A stretch of 64,000 nt of DNA from Theristus sp. LFF4_11 (lineage: Eukaryota > Nematoda > Chromadorea > Monhysterida > Xyalidae): assembly GCA_030248135.1 (NCBI GenBank), contig JASANC010004943.1:1-64000 (forward strand). The letters are read 5' to 3'. The position numbers were made by a program, and so were the translations under genes. Shown piece after piece: positions 45,940-58,224 of the stretch (within the stretch, counting starts at the first letter, position 1; the number at the start of each line of letters is the position of its first letter). The notes beneath the pieces are model-generated. The model ran no database searches, had not been told where the DNA came from, and saw only the letters and a program-made list of their open reading frames with translations.

Positions 45940-46526
45940 CTGGGTGGGCCAAAAAGTATCCGGTTTCAAACTCAATGACGCGAGATCGACTGAACCCTTG
46001 CAGCCCAGACTTGACACCCTTGGATAACTGGTTCTGGGGTTTATGTGAAGCATCGGTGACCAACGTTGAGGATCTGAAGACGAACATTCGTCTTACAGTT
46101 CTCCAGATCGACGGAGACGTCGGACTGCGGCAGAAAGTGCTGCTCAGTTTCCAGCATCGAAAGGATGCTACATCATTGAGAACAATGACGCACATTGAGC
46201 AGCTGAGCCGACGGCATTTGGCCGAAGACGATCATGAAGAAGAGGACGAAGACAATCAACCACTGCCAGATGAGAACCTTGATGATGATGGTGACGTCTA
46301 TGAGCAATGATGCGCTGTGAGATTCTCAGTGAAAACTTGATTTTTGCGTAAAAAATTAGTTTTTTCAAACATTACGCTGTAAAACTGAATTTACTTGAAT
46401 AAACCAAAAAAAATTGTCCGATAATTTCCATGATGTGTTTTACCAGCGCTGAAAATTTCAGCTCAAAAGGTCTTACCACACGCTAGTGTGAGCAGTTTGA
46501 AACCGGATACTTTTTGGTCCACCCTG
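45940..46526 (+). mobile_element. Tc1/mariner-type element, internally deleted
   Basis: 587 bp with TIRs of about 32 bp (CTGGGTGGGCCAAAAAGTAT at the left, CAGGGTGGACCAAAAAGTAT on the reverse strand at the right) flanked by TA on both sides. Inside, 45975-46310 encodes the end of a transposase: SPDLTPLDNWFWG is the conserved block around the last catalytic Asp, then VEDLKTNIR and an acidic tail. The N-terminal DNA-binding part and earlier catalytic residues are absent, so it cannot move on its own. Confidence 0.88.
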
Positions 46527-46629
46527 TACATAAATGTGTGTATTCGGGACGCTTTGCCTACATTACTAAACCAAAGCCAAGTTTACAGTCTGTTTTGTTG
46601 TTTAGTTCGGTTTCAATGAAGTCGTTGTA

Positions 46630-46715
46630 GATTCCTAATCCTAAGCCCAATCCTAATCCTAATGAAGTCGTTGTAGGTTCCTAATCCTAAACCTAATCCT
46701 AATCCTAAGTGAAGC
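46630..46715. repeat. Interstitial CCTAAT-type hexamer array
   Basis: Two short runs of CCTAATCCTAAT/CCTAAG/CCTAAA units separated by GAAGTCGTTGTAGGTTC. Telomere-like in look, but the unit is not the common nematode TTAGGC. Confidence 0.6.
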
Positions 46716-48606
46716 CTTTTTAACAAAGTGAAAGTGCCTTGATTGACAGCTTTGTTGAAGGGGTGAAACATTGGGATCAGGGATCAGCTCCAGCTCCGGT
46801 TTAGCTTTGTAGTTTTACGATTCGGGACTAGTAGCTGGCACAAAATTCGCTCTCATATAAAGTAAGTTCGCGAGATGAGAAAAGCAACACTGTGTGTGTC
46901 ACTGAGGTATAGAAAGATCTTCGGCGCGTATTAAAATAATGTCTCATTGATGATTTGTGGTGGTTAAAAAATGATCTGCTTTTATGTTTGATAAACTAAT
47001 TTGAACATTGACTGAAAACATACCGTCAACCAAAAAACATGCACGCAGAAACAAGCGGTTTTGTCGCGGTTAATGCAAGCAAACGCTTTTAAACTTGACA
47101 TTCTCAACAATTCAGAATATTATAACCATAGTACCGAAGATAGCAAAGGCGAGGGCGGTGAGGGTGTAACCTCTCAAGCACGAGATTACGCTGAAAACAG
47201 CTAAATTTTGCGTGAAAATGCTTAAAAATCATCAACATCAACGCATATTTTGCTCAAAATTAGCAAAAGTTATTCCCGAAAATTCGAGCAAAAATGGTCA
47301 CTTTGTGCCAAAAATTGACCGATTTTATGCATTTAAAGGCAAAATTTTGCAGATAGCGGGCTGAATTTTTTTAGGGTAGATAATAGCTAGCTGAGCAAAA
47401 AACGTCTCAGAGATACATTAGAATTTTTTTAAAGGGGCTCGGCCCGGCCCCCCTGCCCTCACCCCTACCAACCATGATCCGGACTAAAACAACTGCGGTA
47501 TGTAGGGGAGACCGGGGACGTGTGTACGTTCATAGATTTTCCCACTTGGATTGTAAAATTCGCGTTTTGCTTCAACAAACAGTTGAATTGAGTGAACTTG
47601 AAAACAACATTCGTCATCTAAACTAAGGCAAAAAATGTTTCACAGGTTAAATTGTTGACGAATGTCGTTATGATTGTCAAATTGTCGTCGTCGTACGTAA
47701 AAAGAAAAACAAAATTGTGGTGATCGCGTTTAATCATGAGCAAATTAAAAGAATAAAAATCAAAAATCCATGTCTCCAAACTAAATTGTTGTTCATTCAT
47801 CGGCTCTCGTATCGGAACGGCGGAGGATAATGGATTCCCCGATGGAATATGGAATGGATGTATTCATTTCATTCGATCAAATCCTAAAAAATTGATTAAG
47901 AATCATCCAGTACCGTCACCGTGGGCGGGGGGGGGTGGGGGGGGGGGTACACCCACCCAGAGCACCAGAGACCAGAACACCATACCCCCCCTTCGAAAAT
48001 TTGTTTGGGCCCACGGTACTGGAATCATCTCAATTCTCAATCAATCTCTGAAATCTATTTTGAAAAGATTTCACGGAAGATTTTACGGCTCACGCTCAAC
48101 TATCAAATTCTGGACCAAAATCATCCAAGTCACTTTCTGTGAAAAGTGTCTCAAACGCATTTTCAGACGAAAGCACAGTTTTGATGAGTAAAATTTGTGT
48201 TTTTAATTGATTTAAAATTAGTTCTCGATTAAAATTAGGATTTAAAAAAACCGAAACCAGAATGCATGCCGGCATCAATCCCAATCATCCAAGTTGGATG
48301 GTTTGAATGACTGTAGTCTAGCTGCAGAATTTTGAGTGTATTATTATGTTTTGAATGAACGTTTTATTTAGATATCTGTCTGTCTGATAAAATCTTCTAG
48401 TTATCCACCGGAAAAAAGTTTGCTCTATCCCAATTCCCAATTACCAGCCCAGCGTTCAGCTAGGTCTCTGTCCAGATTTTGAAATATTGGCATATACAGC
48501 TGTATTCCTGAATCAGCTGCAGTCTTTATTGATTCTTTTCGTTTGTTTAAAGGCAACGGAAGAAACAGAACACTATCTTCTGCTGATAGGTGCGTGTGTT
48601 GCAAAA
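46716..48606. other. Intergenic spacer with a G-run
   Basis: No gene recognised. 47927-47951 carries two runs of 9-12 G with one T between, a possible G-quadruplex on the plus strand. Confidence 0.45.
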
Positions 48607-51600
48607 ATGGCGACCAAGGCAATGGAAAATCAATGTGAGTTCAATCAAAACTTCCAGCCAAGCTCCGCTCCGCGGCTCCGGGACCGGGTTGGGTTGGTTG
48701 ATGATACCAGCGAAAAAACATGATTCACAATTTGTTATGCTCATGCCATGAGATTTGAACAAAGTGGTTTGATGAAACATGCACGTAGAATGCGCGCGCA
48801 TGTGCATGCGGGAAACAATGGACAAGTCATTTAGTTACTGAGCCATAAAATAACAGACGTATTTAACTAATAATCATTTTTGTCGTGAGAAATGTCGGTT
48901 TTTTTTGTTCGTTCAGCGCACCCGCCAACCGGCAATCACCAGAGTAAGACCGGCAACACCGCAGGCGGCAACGGAGGCAACACGAACGGACCGACGAACG
49001 ACGGCGCGGCGATGATACAGCAGAACGGTGTCGTCGTGACGTCATCCGCCGGTGACTTCTGTCAACAGCACGCCCCACAACATCATCATCACCAACAACA
49101 ACAGACGCCACCAAGTGCGCTGCAACAACAACAACAACACGTGCCCGTGACACACTCGCTGCTACAACAACCACCACCCGCACAGGCAACGCTTGGTCTC
49201 ATGCAACAGTCGACAAAGGGCCAACAACAACAGACACTAATGCAACACCAACAACAACAGCAGCAACAACAGCGCATCGACGCCGGCTACGACGTGCACC
49301 AGTCGTGGGCGCCCGTGCCGCAGCAGGTGCATTGTCTTCATTCATATTGCCCGTTTGCTTGATCCATTTTGCTAAGCTTTTTATGTCACCGCTCGTGGCC
49401 TGGTGGTAGTGCGTTAGACTGCAGTCTGTGCACTCGGCGGATCGAACCCCGCCGACGGGGTGTATAGGCACTTAATGGCAGATGAAAACTCGATGGGCGC
49501 CCTTAACTCGATGGAGTTCAGTACGCTTCTTTGGCGAAAAACATCGCCTAAAAATCCCAACCAACAACAACAACAACCTCAAACAGACACAAGCCGATTG
49601 CAGCTGTACCAAATGCCGCACAACGACTACTCGCCGCACGTCGGCTTCTTCTCGTACAACTCGTACCACGCGATCGACGGCAGCGGCGCACCGTGGGCGT
49701 TCGGCTACGCGCCGCAGCCGCCGACGTCGAATCCGTACGCACAGGCGCCGCCGCCCCCACCGCCGCAGTCGGCGCCGCCCGGCGACCAGCCGCAACAACC
49801 GCAACCACCCCCACAGCAGCAACAGGCGCCCGCAGCGGCATTCACCGGCGGCACGACGTCGCCGTACGGCGGCATGCCGGCGTATGCGAACGTCTTCGAC
49901 TATCCGTCGCATTGGACGCCGTCGCTGGACACGAATTTGCACGTGCCCCAACAGCAACAGCAACCTCAGCAGCAAGCGAAACAGCCGACCACGCTCAACG
50001 CGCAGCAGCAGCAGTCGCAGGCGCCCGCTGAGTACGCGCACTACAGAACGTTCGGCAGCGGCGCTGGCGGGGTGCTCGATTTGGACGCTGGCTATGCGCG
50101 TGACGTGACGCGCGGCCTGCAGGCGATGAACATTGGCGTGGCGCCGGCGTTGCCGACGGCTGCTGCGCCCGTGCAACACCACCATCACCAGCAGACACAT
50201 CACGGTATCACCTATTTTTTCAAACGTGTCCCACTGAAATGACGTCATGTGCCGCAAAACATGTGCGCTTGTAGTTCACAGGAAATTAGACTTTCCGTTT
50301 AGCCGGTTTCCTTCCCGTAAAACAAATGGTGAATGTCGAATCAGTCATACCAAACTGACATTTTAGTGCCTGTACTTTGACAAACGGGCGTTTTTAAAAC
50401 AAATGACGTCATTTTAATCTGGACACGTTTGAATAAATTCACAATACATGCATTGGTTGCTTTGCTGCTGTTCTGAAGCATTTGAGCTTTGTGTGATTCT
50501 GTGTTTTTTGGTCAAGAATTACAAAAAGGTAATTCGCAGGCGGCGGTTCGGGCGGCGGCGCTGGTTCGAGAGCGCCCACTTGGGCGGATCGCGTCAAGGC
50601 GGCGCCACGCGAGACTCCGTCAAGAGGACGACAACGCGGCTCGGTGCGTTTGTTGTGCTCGGTGATTTTCGGCCGATGTTTGTCACTGTCGCTCCAAATG
50701 GGTGCCATTGACATCTAAAAATTGGCCGACGGATGTCATATGGCATCCAGAAATTTAGATTTTTTTTCAGTAAAACATAGATTTTCTTCATTTTTTGACA
50801 AAAAATGCTGCTTTCGAAAAAGCAATGCGATAGTTAGTTAAACGTGTTTCAATCAATTCAGTCAAACACAATTCAATTTTTTTTTCTTTCTTTTGTATTT
50901 TTGACAGCAGGTGCAGCACATTCCTGTTTTTAATAAAGAACACTGACAAGTCAAAAATATCCAGTTGTCGCATAAAAAAGTAACATGAACAACCATCAAA
51001 CTGTTTTTCGCCGGTTTTTTTTGTAAAATTTGTGTTGGCATCCAAAATTTTCAAATGGCATCCACATTTGCCGTTTGGAATCCGAGAAAAAAACAGAAAA
51101 AACCAGCTTGCAAACTGTCTATTGCACACAGATTGCGGGCAACGCCAACTCCGTAGCCGCCCGATCCGGTGTTGTCGGTGTGATGAGTTCGTCCGGTGGC
51201 GCTGGTGCACCGAAACTCTCCGGTGCGCCGGGTTCGTTGGTCGGTCTTGGCGCGAACTCGACGCCGCAAGCGGCGCCCGGCTGGGGCGCGCAGCGAAACA
51301 TTGGCCCGTTGATTGGCTCCGTGATCGCGCCTAGCACCAACCAGCAACAGCAGCAGTCGAGCGCCATGCAACTCGGCCCACCCCCAACGGCCATGCGCAA
51401 CGGCTGGCAACAACAACAACAATCGGCCGGCGAGCTGCTGATTGGTCAGATGATGGCGGTCGCTCCGCCCACCGGACCGTCGGGCGACGCGGGACGCGCG
51501 GCGTACCAGCAGGTGCAACAACAGATGCAACAGCAGCAGCAACTGTTGCAACAACAACAACAACACGGCAATGCCGCACAGACGCAGCAACACGGCGGCA

Positions 51601-53117
51601 GCTCGCCGGCGGCTGTCAATAACAGTGGCGTGGAGCCGTCAGTAAATGGCGTCACCGGTGGCGGTGGCGGTGGCATACTCGAGCTGCATCACCAGATCAC
51701 TGGCGATCATAACGCAACAGCGAACGTCAACAAAAAGTTGTCAACGGTGTCGCAGGTTTGGCCGGGGCAGTTTGCTTTTTATGTCGCAGGTTTGATACGC
51801 TGTTCTTGCAGTTTTATCGGATCGGAGTTCATGCGGTTCGCGAAATAAAATGAAATGAAATGCTTTTTTGTAATCATCTCATTTGCAACTTATGTAAAGT
51901 TGTTTAATGGGCCGAAACATATAGACTGCCTCAAGCACATTTTACAATAATCCTGATATTTATAATACATCTTTCCTTTTACAACCAACCACGAAATACG
52001 ATCGACCGCGCTGCATTCAGGGCACGCCACCAGTGACGGCAACTGGTGGGCCGGCGTCAAAAGCGACCACCAAAACGACGTCGCCAGCGGCGGCAGCGGC
52101 AGCCGCAGCAACGCCGCAAGAGGCCGGCGCGGCCATGTCGACGCTGGAGAAACTCCGCCGCGAGACGAACCCGAGCGAGCTGGCGTTGCCGCCGAAGTCG
52201 GCGCGCTATTTCGTCATCAAGTCGTACTCGGAGGATGACGTGCATCGGTCGATCAAGTACGGCATCTGGTGCTCTACGGAGCATGGGAACAAGCGACTCG
52301 ACAACGCGTTCCGTGCCGCCGAACAGCGCGCTGCCGCCGCGCCGCTGATCTATCTGTTCTTTTCCGTCAATGCGAGCGGCCACTTTTGCGGCGTCGCCTC
52401 GATGCAGTCACCGGTAGACTACACGAAACAGTCGAACGTGTGGGGCAGCGACAAGTACAAGGGACTGTTCAAGGTGAAGTGGCTGTACGTGAAGGACGTG
52501 CCGAACCAGCAGCTGCGGCATATCCGGCTCGAGAACAACGAGAACAAGCCGGTGACGAACTCGCGCGACACGCAGGAGGTGCCGCCGGAGAAGGGCCGCC
52601 AGGTGCTCCGTGTCATACACCAGTACACGCACACCACCAGTCTGTTCGACGACTTCATTCACTACGAGAAGAAACAGCTCGAGGAGGACAAGAGTCGTCG
52701 GGTACGTTGCGCCTTGTTAGACGTTTGCTTGAGTTCCGCAGCTGTGAATTTAATGCAGAATGCAAATGCTGATACTGGTCACTGGTGCACAGCATTTTGC
52801 GGTTGCATTTACACAGAGGTCTGCAAGGCGTGTTTAAGGCCAGTTCATGCGCGCAAAGTTTATCCGGCACGTCACGTCTCATTCATCGAGCAAAAAAAAC
52901 AGCCATCCGGCATGTCACGTTATCTTTAGAACACGTGCTCGTTTATAGACGCGTTCATACATGACGTGCCGTGACGTGACGTGCCGGATATAAATACGTC
53001 TTTCTTGCGTGTTTCTTGCATGAATTGACCTTGTCACCTTTACAATTAAACACTGTTGATTGCGTTAAAACTGAAAAGCAGAATAATTTGCAGAGCAAGC
53101 ATCCGCACAACGCGTAG
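48607..53117 (+). CDS. YTHDF: YTH-domain m6A reader, YTHDF family
   Basis: Cytoplasmic reader of N6-methyladenosine in mRNA. Seven exons: 48607-48634, 48917-49326, 49604-50204, 50540-50643, 51132-51755, 52021-52701 and 53094-53117. They sum to 2472 bp, 823 residues, with all phases consistent. The first 590 residues are low complexity: long Gln runs, Pro, Gly and His, as in YTHDF proteins that phase-separate. A short APTWADRVK block recalls the SWA-type motif before the YTH domain. The YTH domain (about 650-805) reads [95 protein letters not shown] and [12 protein letters not shown]. Two cage tryptophans are present (about 672 and 730); the third position (about 735) is Tyr where vertebrate YTHDFs have Trp. 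A SINE lies in intron 2. Confidence 0.93.
49384..49577 (+). mobile_element. SINE-1, complete
   Basis: Head CTCGTGGCCTGGTGGTAGTG with B box GCGGATCGAACCCCGCCGAC, body GGGTGTATAGGCACTTAATG, tail AAAATCCCAACCAACAACAA. Its tail runs into the polypyrimidine-free acceptor region of YTHDF exon 3 (49604). Confidence 0.88.
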
Positions 53118-55101
53118 AGAAAGCCATTTGGTACGCCATTGTCAACAATAATCAGCAGCAGCACGGACAACGTTTCTAAATGCTGGTCGAAAACGTAATC
53201 AATGATCGGACTGCATTGTTTTGCATCGTCGTCTTGTGCGCCGTCGCGTTATGTGCATCTATTTTCTTCGTCTTGGATTAGTTCGAGTCGTATCATCGTC
53301 GATGTGTGTGCGTGTGATTTGCGTCTAATCTTCTTCAACTGGGATTTTTATTTGTTTCTGGGTGTCTGCGATATAGTCTTAGAGACTCGAACCGAACAAC
53401 AACAATTTCAACAGTCTCAATCGGCAACATTTGATTTTCGGTTAGCGATTCTCTGTGCACTTCCGAACAGCGCCGTTGCGGACCCTGTATTTGAATTCTA
53501 CTGTTACGTTCTGGGTACACAAGAGCTAACCGTGAAGGAACTGATCTTGTGTGTTCGATAGTGATCCACAACACCCGACAGCCACTCCATGAACCACACA
53601 TAAAAATATTATTTGCGTCGTTTTTCTCTCATTCTCCTGATTATTTTTCGTCAGAGTAATAAAGAAACCAACTGTGTAGCGGAATGATGAACAATATTCA
53701 TCCATCGTGTGCCGAGAGGGACCGGACGAAAGTGACGATTCAGCGAATACGACCCACTAATGATGAAATAATATTTCTGTGACTGAAAAAACAAACAACA
53801 ACCACCGTAACATTATGGAACGTTCCGGATTTACGCGGATCGATTTTGCAGACAACACTCGAACAGACGTCGGCACTGATTTGTGTTACAGCGGAGCCGC
53901 TTGGGCGACGACGACGTCGCCTCGTGATGTGATCTATCTTTTTGGGAAACAAACATTTATATGGCTCTTTTTGTTCTTGTGCTCTTCTGCTTCACGGTCT
54001 CCACCATCTGACACACGACACCACAAAAACTGCTCAGTTTAAACGTTTGAAATGTTGTGTTTTTGTTTTGTATTTCTCAATAATGGCTTTCATTGTTGTT
54101 TTTTTGGTTTTAGATTTAGTCGGTTTTAGTTGGGGTGAAATATTGAAATTCGGTCGTTATCCTAAGACTACATGAGAGTGGTTACTCGACTTTTACACCG
54201 TTGCTTTCCCGTGTGAAAAACAAAACCCAAAAGCTTTTTTACGTTGTTCTGGTTCAGCAGCGCACAAATGAATTTGAACTGTGAAACGTTAGCAGAAAAC
54301 AATTGCACAGAGTTTTGCTTGTGTTTTTTTGTGAACGCTTCCGTAATTGACATTTCTCCGTAATCATCTTGTTTATAACACGAGTTCAATTGATGTGTAG
54401 CCTTCGCATGTCTTGTGTCTCTGGTTAACTGTATTTTTCATTTCGACCAGCTTGTTTGATTCAGTGATCCTTTTCGGAATGAATATGTGGAAAACTTTTG
54501 TTTTGAATCGTTTATTCGACACGATTACGGTTTATATGTATGGAGTAACCCTTGTAGTAACTTAGAAACGAATCTTGAAAAGTTGTTTTTAACAGAATAA
54601 GAATAACTACGTGACTGTTCTAAAAAGTGTCCATAGCTTATTTTGCTACTGTGTTCTCAAAAAATTGTTTGTTGTCTTTGTTTTCCATCCCCACTCGCGT
54701 GTCACTGTCGTTTTCACGTTGAATTTCGCGTTTCAAAAGTAAGCCACGATCATAACAGAACTGTTTATTGTTGCACAGCCATTTTACTGTTCGATAACAC
54801 TGTTTTTTCTTACGTCGTGTTCTTCTTCCCACATGCTGTTTTCATTGTCTCTACGTGGATCGATCGCAAAAATTCTGAATTTTGAGGAGCTACGGTTCTT
54901 GTTGTCAACGTTTTGTGTGTGTCGTTTATTTGTCTTTTTTTGATACCATGATCGTTTGTGGCTAGTTTTCCAGTGCACTTTGTGAGCATGCATGATAAAC
55001 GTGAAACATACTGAAGTTGGGCACGTGGACATACGGGTGAGAGAGCGATTCAGTATCAGCAGTGTCTTTCACGTCCCAGAGGTGGAATATCTGTTTCGTG
55101 T
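53118..55101. other. 3' UTR / intergenic region after YTHDF
   Basis: T-rich; no coding exon recognised on either strand. It probably includes a long 3' UTR. Confidence 0.4.
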
Positions 55102-55276
55102 GCAGTCGAACTCTAAATCATAGGGAATCAGCTGATTGGTTGGTGGTCACGTGATGCGTGCTTTCTGTGCAAACCAAACTCCGGACCGGTCACTCAACAA
55201 TGCAGGCACAGAAACTATGCATACCGTAATCCCAGCCAATCAGCGGATTCCCTATAATTTAGAGTTCGACTGTACT
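55102..55276. mobile_element. MITE family B copy
   Basis: CAGTCGAACTCTAAATCATA and CCTATAATTTAGAGTTCGAC; 67 bp upstream of the EXOSC2 start codon. Confidence 0.85.
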
Positions 55277-55342
55277 ACAATGAGCGTTTCACAAGCATGA
55301 AACTGCAAGTTTTCAAAATCAAAAAAAAACAGAGGATAAGCA

Positions 55343-58224
55343 ATGGAAACGGACACCATAGAGCAGGCACAGACCGCCGATGTGCTGGAGCAGCATGGAT
55401 TCGTGGTGCCCGGTGACCGAGTGAAGGCTGAGCGGGGCCTGTTCATGAGGTTGGATGGGGTGATTCAGCACCAATTGCCATTGGCGCTTGGTAGTCTTGA
55501 ACTGCGCTGTTTTGTTTTTCTGCCTGTGCAACAAAACATGTTGTTGTTGTTGAGAATTTTAGATGTTTTTAGCCAGGGCCCCAGGGCTAACCCAGAAAAG
55601 CGTACAGAGCGCAATTGAGTAGGGCGCTCATCGAGTTTCCTCTGTCATTACGTGCCTATACACCTCGATGCCTCGGCAAAGGGGACGTGGATTTCATCAT
55701 CGATGCGCTACCACCAGGCCATAAGGGTGACAAACCATGAGGGGACGTGGATTTCATCATCGATGCGCTACCACCAGGCCATAAGGGTGACAAACCATGA
55801 GGGGACGTGGATTTCATCATCGATTTCGGCACTGTTATTGTGTTTTCAGCGGACACGGCACTTACCTCGGCGCGGACGACTGCTTGTATGCGTCCGTATC
55901 CGGCACTGTGGAGCAAGTGAACAAACTGATGCACGTGAAGCCGGTGAAGTGCAGGTGAACTTGGAAAATCGGGGGCTTGTCTCCACATTAGGGAGTCTCT
56001 GATGGTCAGTTTGGATGCAACATGGTGCTGCTGAGAACGACAAATGCCATATTTTAATTTTATTGTTCGCGCACCGGTTTCGGAAACCCGAAGGTACCAA
56101 ACTCCGGCGGAAACGGGCAATACTGCCCCGAGCGCTGTTTATCCTCGGCTCTGGAGAGACCAGACCATTAGATGTTATTGGTCATCTTTAGTTTATCCAT
56201 TATGTGTCTTGTCCGCGGCGGAGTTCGAACTTTCCACCTACAGAATGGTAGACAGAAGTCCTACACCTGCGCTACAGACGTGTCATCAGTGCACAATGCG
56301 CAGGTACCAGGGTGAGGTCGGCGACGTCGTCGTTGGGCGCATCGTGGAGGTGCAGCAGAAACGATGGAAGGTCGACACCAACAGCCGCTTGCACTCGGTC
56401 TTGCTCTCTTCCAGTCTGATGTTGCCCAGTGGCGAATTGGTTCGTTCTCTTTAACGGCCGATTTGTTTCAGAAGTTTGAGAAATTTGTTTTTTCTGGTTG
56501 GTGCTCGCAAAATTGGCGGCTTTTGATTTTGCAGCGAATCAAGTCCGAGGCGGACGAACTGATGATGCGACAGTATTTCCAAGAGGGCGACTTGATCAGT
56601 GTGAGTTTGTGCAAAATCAAACTTTAATTTTTTTAAAGTGTAAAATCAGTGTAATCAGATTTGGAGCTTGCGGTGGAGTTTTACTTTGCACTTTGAACTG
56701 AAGAACAACAGTGGAGGTGGTTTTTTGAGAACTTTATTTTGCACTTGCTGCTTTCAGGCCGAAGTTCAGTCCGTTTTCCAAGACGGTTCACTGTCGCTGC
56801 AGACACGCACTGTGCAGTTCGGAAAGGTTCAAGAAATGTTTTTTTAAAGGTGCATTCATGAAGCAGTATTTAGTGACCACGTAGCTACGCGTCACTAAAT
56901 CATGTTTCATGAATGCCGCTTTAGATTCTAAAAACGCACGGAATGTTTCTTCTTGTATTCCTCTCCTTTGTTGGTCCGCTAAAAAATTTTCGACAAATTT
57001 GCGCAAGCATTATGGAACAGCGGTAAAGTCCCTCTATTATGACCTGTTTCAGTTGACCCAAGGCATTTTCGTGTCCATTCCGCAGTATTTGGTGAAACGA
57101 CGCAAGAATCACTTTCACAATTTGTCTTGCGGCGCCGCGGTGATCATTGGCTGCAACGGCTACATCTGGATTGCGCCACCGGCTGCCGCACAGTACATTT
57201 TTAGTTTTTGGTTTTGACTTTTCAACGCAAAAACAATGAAAAACAGCCGCAGATTATTGATTGTTTTTAGAGCATCGCAGAATGTCGCCGAAGGCAATGC
57301 AGCCCCAGTAGTCACTACTGATGAAGAAATGGTATGGTATTTGTATTCGGTTTGGTTGGAGTATACAGTTTGGTGAGCTTGGGGGAAGAGAAGCACACGT
57401 TTGTGTGCAAGGATTTTTTGCTGCGTCGTATTACTGTGCGTACACAAAGTATTGCGCAAAGCATCGTTGTCACCCTGGTGGTAGCGCGTTAGACTTGTCT
57501 GTGCGCTCGGGGAATCGAGCCCCGCCGAGCGGTGTACAGGCACTTAATGACAGGAAAACTGCATGGGCGCCCTACTCGACGGCGTTCTGTACGCTTCTCT
57601 GGGTGAGCCCTGTCTAAAAACATCGCCTAAAATGCCAACAAAACAAAACAAACAAAGCATCGTTGCCATCGCAGAGTGTCCCCGTGGACGTGCGTCGTGT
57701 GCTCGCCCGTGTGCACAACTGCGTACGACTGCTCGCCGACCACAACGTGCTCATCTATGACACCACCATGATGCACGCGTATTCCGCATCGGCTGCCTAT
57801 GAGGTGTCGTTTGGAATTCTTGTAGAGTCTGTTCGTTTATGCCTGTCACCTTTTTAGCAGACGGAAGAGAAGAGAGACTTCGGAGTTTAGCATATTTAGC
57901 GACAAATGGGCGGTTTGATTTACAACCAAACCTATAATTCCGTTCTCCTTACTGTAATTCAGCCGAAGTTTTGCTTGCTCTGTATTTTTCGAAAACGGGA
58001 CAGGTTTCAACAAACATACAGTAGCTTTTTCCGGGACTCCGAAAGCATAAAACTCCAAAAGTAGGGAAGAGCGTCCAAAGCTGCAATTCAGTGTGACACT
58101 CTGATCTACCGTACCAATGTTCAGTTTTTGTGTCTAACCATTCCAGATCAGTGAACTGCTGAAATCGGATGTTGCAGCGAAAGTGGCTGCTGAGGTGCGC
58201 GCGCAATTGGCCGAAACAACGTGA
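55343..58224 (+). CDS. EXOSC2: RNA exosome cap subunit RRP4
   Basis: S1/KH cap protein of the 3'-5' RNA exosome, nuclear and cytoplasmic. Nine exons: 55343-55449, 55850-55954, 56304-56439, 56535-56600, 56758-56826, 57053-57192, 57271-57331, 57675-57803 and 58147-58224. They total 891 bp, 296 residues (human 293). N-terminal [22 protein letters not shown], then [16 protein letters not shown]. The S1 domain holds [20 protein letters not shown] and [14 protein letters not shown]. Next are [27 protein letters not shown] and [17 protein letters not shown]. The KH-type block is [18 protein letters not shown]. The C-terminal helices include [20 protein letters not shown] and [13 protein letters not shown]. 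Intron insertions are a SINE-1 with an internal 60-bp tandem repeat, a SINE-2, a MITE-A and another SINE-1. Confidence 0.95.
55539..55735 (-). mobile_element. SINE-1 with expanded head
   Basis: TTGTTGTTGTTGAGAATTTT tail, GGGCTAACCCAGAAAAGCGT body, and a partial tRNA-like head (GCGCTACCACCAGGCCATAA) that is caught up in the tandem repeat at 55681-55830. First EXOSC2 intron. Confidence 0.8.
55681..55830. repeat. 60-bp perfect tandem repeat, about 2.4 copies
   Basis: 55681-55740 and 55741-55800 are identical; a third copy starts at 55801 and stops after about 24 bp. Each unit contains the A-box part of the SINE-1 head. The end is about 20 bp before the EXOSC2 exon 2 acceptor. Confidence 0.95.
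56040..56290 (-). mobile_element. SINE-2 family copy
   Basis: GGTACCAAACTCCGGCGGAA, CGGGCAATACTGCCCCGAGC and GGTAGACAGAAGTCCTACAC mirror the copy at 37025-37212; it ends beside EXOSC2 exon 3. Confidence 0.72.
56849..56925. mobile_element. MITE family A copy
   Basis: GCATTCATGAAGCAGTATTT and TGTTTCATGAATGCCGC with a short loop (about 77 bp); EXOSC2 intron. Confidence 0.82.
57466..57645 (+). mobile_element. SINE-1 copy
   Basis: Head TCACCCTGGTGGTAGCGCGT with B box GGGGAATCGAGCCCCGCC, body GTACAGGCACTTAATGACAG and CTGTACGCTTCTCTGGGTGA, tail AAAATGCCAACAAAACAAAA. EXOSC2 intron, about 30 bp before exon 8. Confidence 0.85.

Noticed and set aside
49472..50257. Long minus-strand open frame opposite the YTHDF Gln/Pro region
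   Set aside because: It is the Leu/Arg-rich antisense shadow of CAG/CAA-rich coding sequence; the plus-strand exons have matching splice phases and a YTH domain downstream.
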